Assembly (NCBI GenBank): GCA_003566255.1
Contig: PXEC01000055.1
Coordinates: 1 to 6,888, forward strand
DNA length: 6,888 nucleotides
Direction of reading: 5' to 3'
Source of the DNA: Candidatus Peregrinibacteria bacterium
GTDB taxonomy: Bacteria > Patescibacteriota > Gracilibacteria > UBA1369 > LOWO2-01-FULL-3
Part shown: positions 6,390 to 6,888 of the stretch, in pieces
How positions within the stretch are numbered: the stretch's first letter is position 1
Layout of the letters: each line of letters begins with the position of its first letter
The notes under the pieces: model-generated
What the model was told of the DNA's origin: nothing
Databases searched by the model: none
What the model saw: the letters and a program-made list of their open reading frames with translations, nothing else
Program-made: the position numbers and the translations under genes

Positions 6390-6408
6390 AACGCGGCGAT
6401 TATATACT
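6380..6408 (+). promoter_or_regulatory. Promoter for gatCA
   Basis: TTGTAT (6380-6385) and TATACT (6403-6408) are separated by exactly 17 nt. Transcription would begin near 6415, giving an 18-nt leader before the gatC ATG at 6433, with no Shine-Dalgarno. The -35 box lies partly over the first codon of the divergent 102-aa gene. The -10 box shares 6403-6404 with the -10 of the opposing promoter. Confidence 0.5.
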
Positions 6409-6427
6409 ACTTTTTGATTTTCACCAA
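6399..6427 (-). promoter_or_regulatory. Promoter of the minus-strand cluster
   Basis: On the minus strand, TTGGTG (6427-6422) is followed after 17 nt by a perfect TATAAT (6404-6399). The predicted initiation point, about 6392, is three bases before the ATG of the 102-aa membrane protein gene, so the mRNA would be nearly leaderless. It would drive that gene, the nucleotidyltransferase, ftsX and recO. Its -10 overlaps the -10 of the plus-strand gatC promoter. Confidence 0.62.
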
Positions 6428-6432
6428 TTTTT

Positions 6433-6723
6433 ATGCTGAAGAAGGAACAGGTTAGGCATGTCGCGAAGCTTGCCAGAATATATTTAGAGGATGAGGAAGT
6501 TGAAAGATTCAGAGGGCAGCTCTCGGAGGTCTTGGACTACATGAATATTTTGAACGATGTTGATACCGATGCCGTGCCCGGGACAAATCAAGTCACTGGG
6601 CTTGAGAATGTGATGGAAGAGGATGAACTTTTCCCGAAGCCTTGTGGCAGAGAGGAATTGCTGAAGTGTACCGAATTACCGATTGACGATAATCAGATAA
6701 GGGTTAAGAAGATCGTAAAATAA
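6433..6723 (+). CDS. gatC: Aspartyl/glutamyl-tRNA amidotransferase subunit C
   Basis: GatC is the small subunit that clasps GatA and GatB in the GatCAB complex, which converts misacylated Glu-tRNA(Gln) or Asp-tRNA(Asn) to the amidated form. The 96-residue length is typical. Family features seen are VRHVAKLARIYLEDEEVERF (8-27), the helix around LSEVLDYMNILNDVDTD (30-46), a VTGLENVMEEDE segment (54-65), and a C-terminal IRVKKIVK where the family's conserved V-P-K-type tail lies. It is followed after 3 nt by gatA, the usual partner, so the two are clearly an operon. There is no Shine-Dalgarno, and the leader is AT-rich. Presence of GatCAB implies that at least one of Gln-tRNA or Asn-tRNA is made indirectly. 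Confidence 0.96.
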   Translation: MLKKEQVRHVAKLARIYLEDEEVERFRGQLSEVLDYMNILNDVDTDAVPGTNQVTGLENVMEEDELFPKPCGREELLKCTELPIDDNQIRVKKIVK

Positions 6724-6726
6724 TTT

Positions 6727-6888
6727 ATGAGCGATTTGAATAAACTTACAATAAGAGAGATCGCTGAGGGGCTAAGAAGCAAAAAGTTTTCCGCCGTGGA
6801 ACTTTTGAATTCCTGTTTGACCGCGATAGGGGATAAGGATGGGGATGTCCGCTCCTATATTTATGTGGATGAAGACGGAGCGGAGTTG
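6727..6888 (+). CDS. gatA: Glutamyl-tRNA amidotransferase subunit A, N-terminal fragment cut by window edge
   Basis: The frame is open from the ATG at 6727 to the last base, giving 54 codons. The product begins MSDLNKLTIREIAEGLR followed by KKFSAVELLNSCLTAI, the standard amphipathic N-terminal helices of GatA, which is the amidase-signature subunit that releases ammonia from glutamine. The Ser-Ser-Lys catalytic residues and the glycine-serine-rich amidase signature lie beyond the window. It starts 3 nt after the gatC stop with an AT-rich spacer and no Shine-Dalgarno. The length is too short for catalytic assessment, but position and sequence make the assignment firm. Confidence 0.93.
   Translation, partial: MSDLNKLTIREIAEGLRSKKFSAVELLNSCLTAIGDKDGDVRSYIYVDEDGAEL

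Noticed and set aside
6019..6417. 132-codon plus-strand frame
   Set aside because: Antisense to the 102-aa membrane gene and the nucleotidyltransferase start; the minus-strand frames have a promoter and an ATGA coupling, this one has neither.
1..6888. CRISPR arrays, tRNA/rRNA genes, insertion sequences, att sites, toxin-antitoxin or defence genes
   Set aside because: None seen on either strand: there are no direct repeat arrays, cloverleaf-like segments, transposase motifs or flanking inverted repeats, and coding density leaves little room.

Overview
The window is a stretch of ordinary bacterial chromosome, moderately AT-rich, with eight genes, no mobile elements and no RNA genes. Gene content suggests a streamlined bacterium of the Patescibacteria (Candidate Phyla Radiation) type. 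The clues are a membrane-integral pyrophosphatase, a shortened Rel protein, an archaeal-RibL-like nucleotidyltransferase, small membrane proteins with no recognisable family, and compact overlapping genes. This placement is inference: no ribosomal or rRNA marker is present. TGA is used as a stop in recO, ftsX and the 102-aa gene, so the code is standard and lineages that read UGA as glycine (Gracilibacteria, Absconditabacteria) are unlikely.

Layout. Positions 1-1458 (+) hold the C-terminal two thirds of a K+-dependent membrane pyrophosphatase, followed by a strong hairpin terminator. A new promoter (extended -10) opens a 359-aa single-pass membrane protein of unknown function (1581-2660, +). 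Next is a Rel/RelA-type (p)ppGpp synthetase (2716-4155, +) with a degenerate hydrolase domain and no C-terminal regulatory domains. It runs tail-to-tail, with a 20-nt overlap, into a minus-strand cluster read from 6389 down to 4136: a 102-aa membrane protein, a RibL/TagD-like nucleotidyltransferase, ftsX and recO. These genes overlap or abut (4 nt overlap, 47 nt overlap, 1 nt gap). At 6380-6427 two divergent promoters with overlapping -10 boxes serve this cluster and, on the plus strand, gatC (6433-6723) and the start of gatA (6727 to the window edge).

Functionally the genes cover ion-pumping energy conservation (hppA), stringent response (rel), DNA repair (recO), division-site signalling to peptidoglycan hydrolases (ftsX), a probable cofactor- or lipid-linked nucleotidyl transfer step, and tRNA-dependent amidation (gatCA). 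They do not form one pathway. I see no new multi-gene system. The points most worth following up are the hydrolase-dead, tail-less Rel, the overlapping divergent promoters, the near-leaderless promoter geometry at two starts, the absence of Shine-Dalgarno sequences at all eight start codons, and the unknown 359-aa membrane protein.
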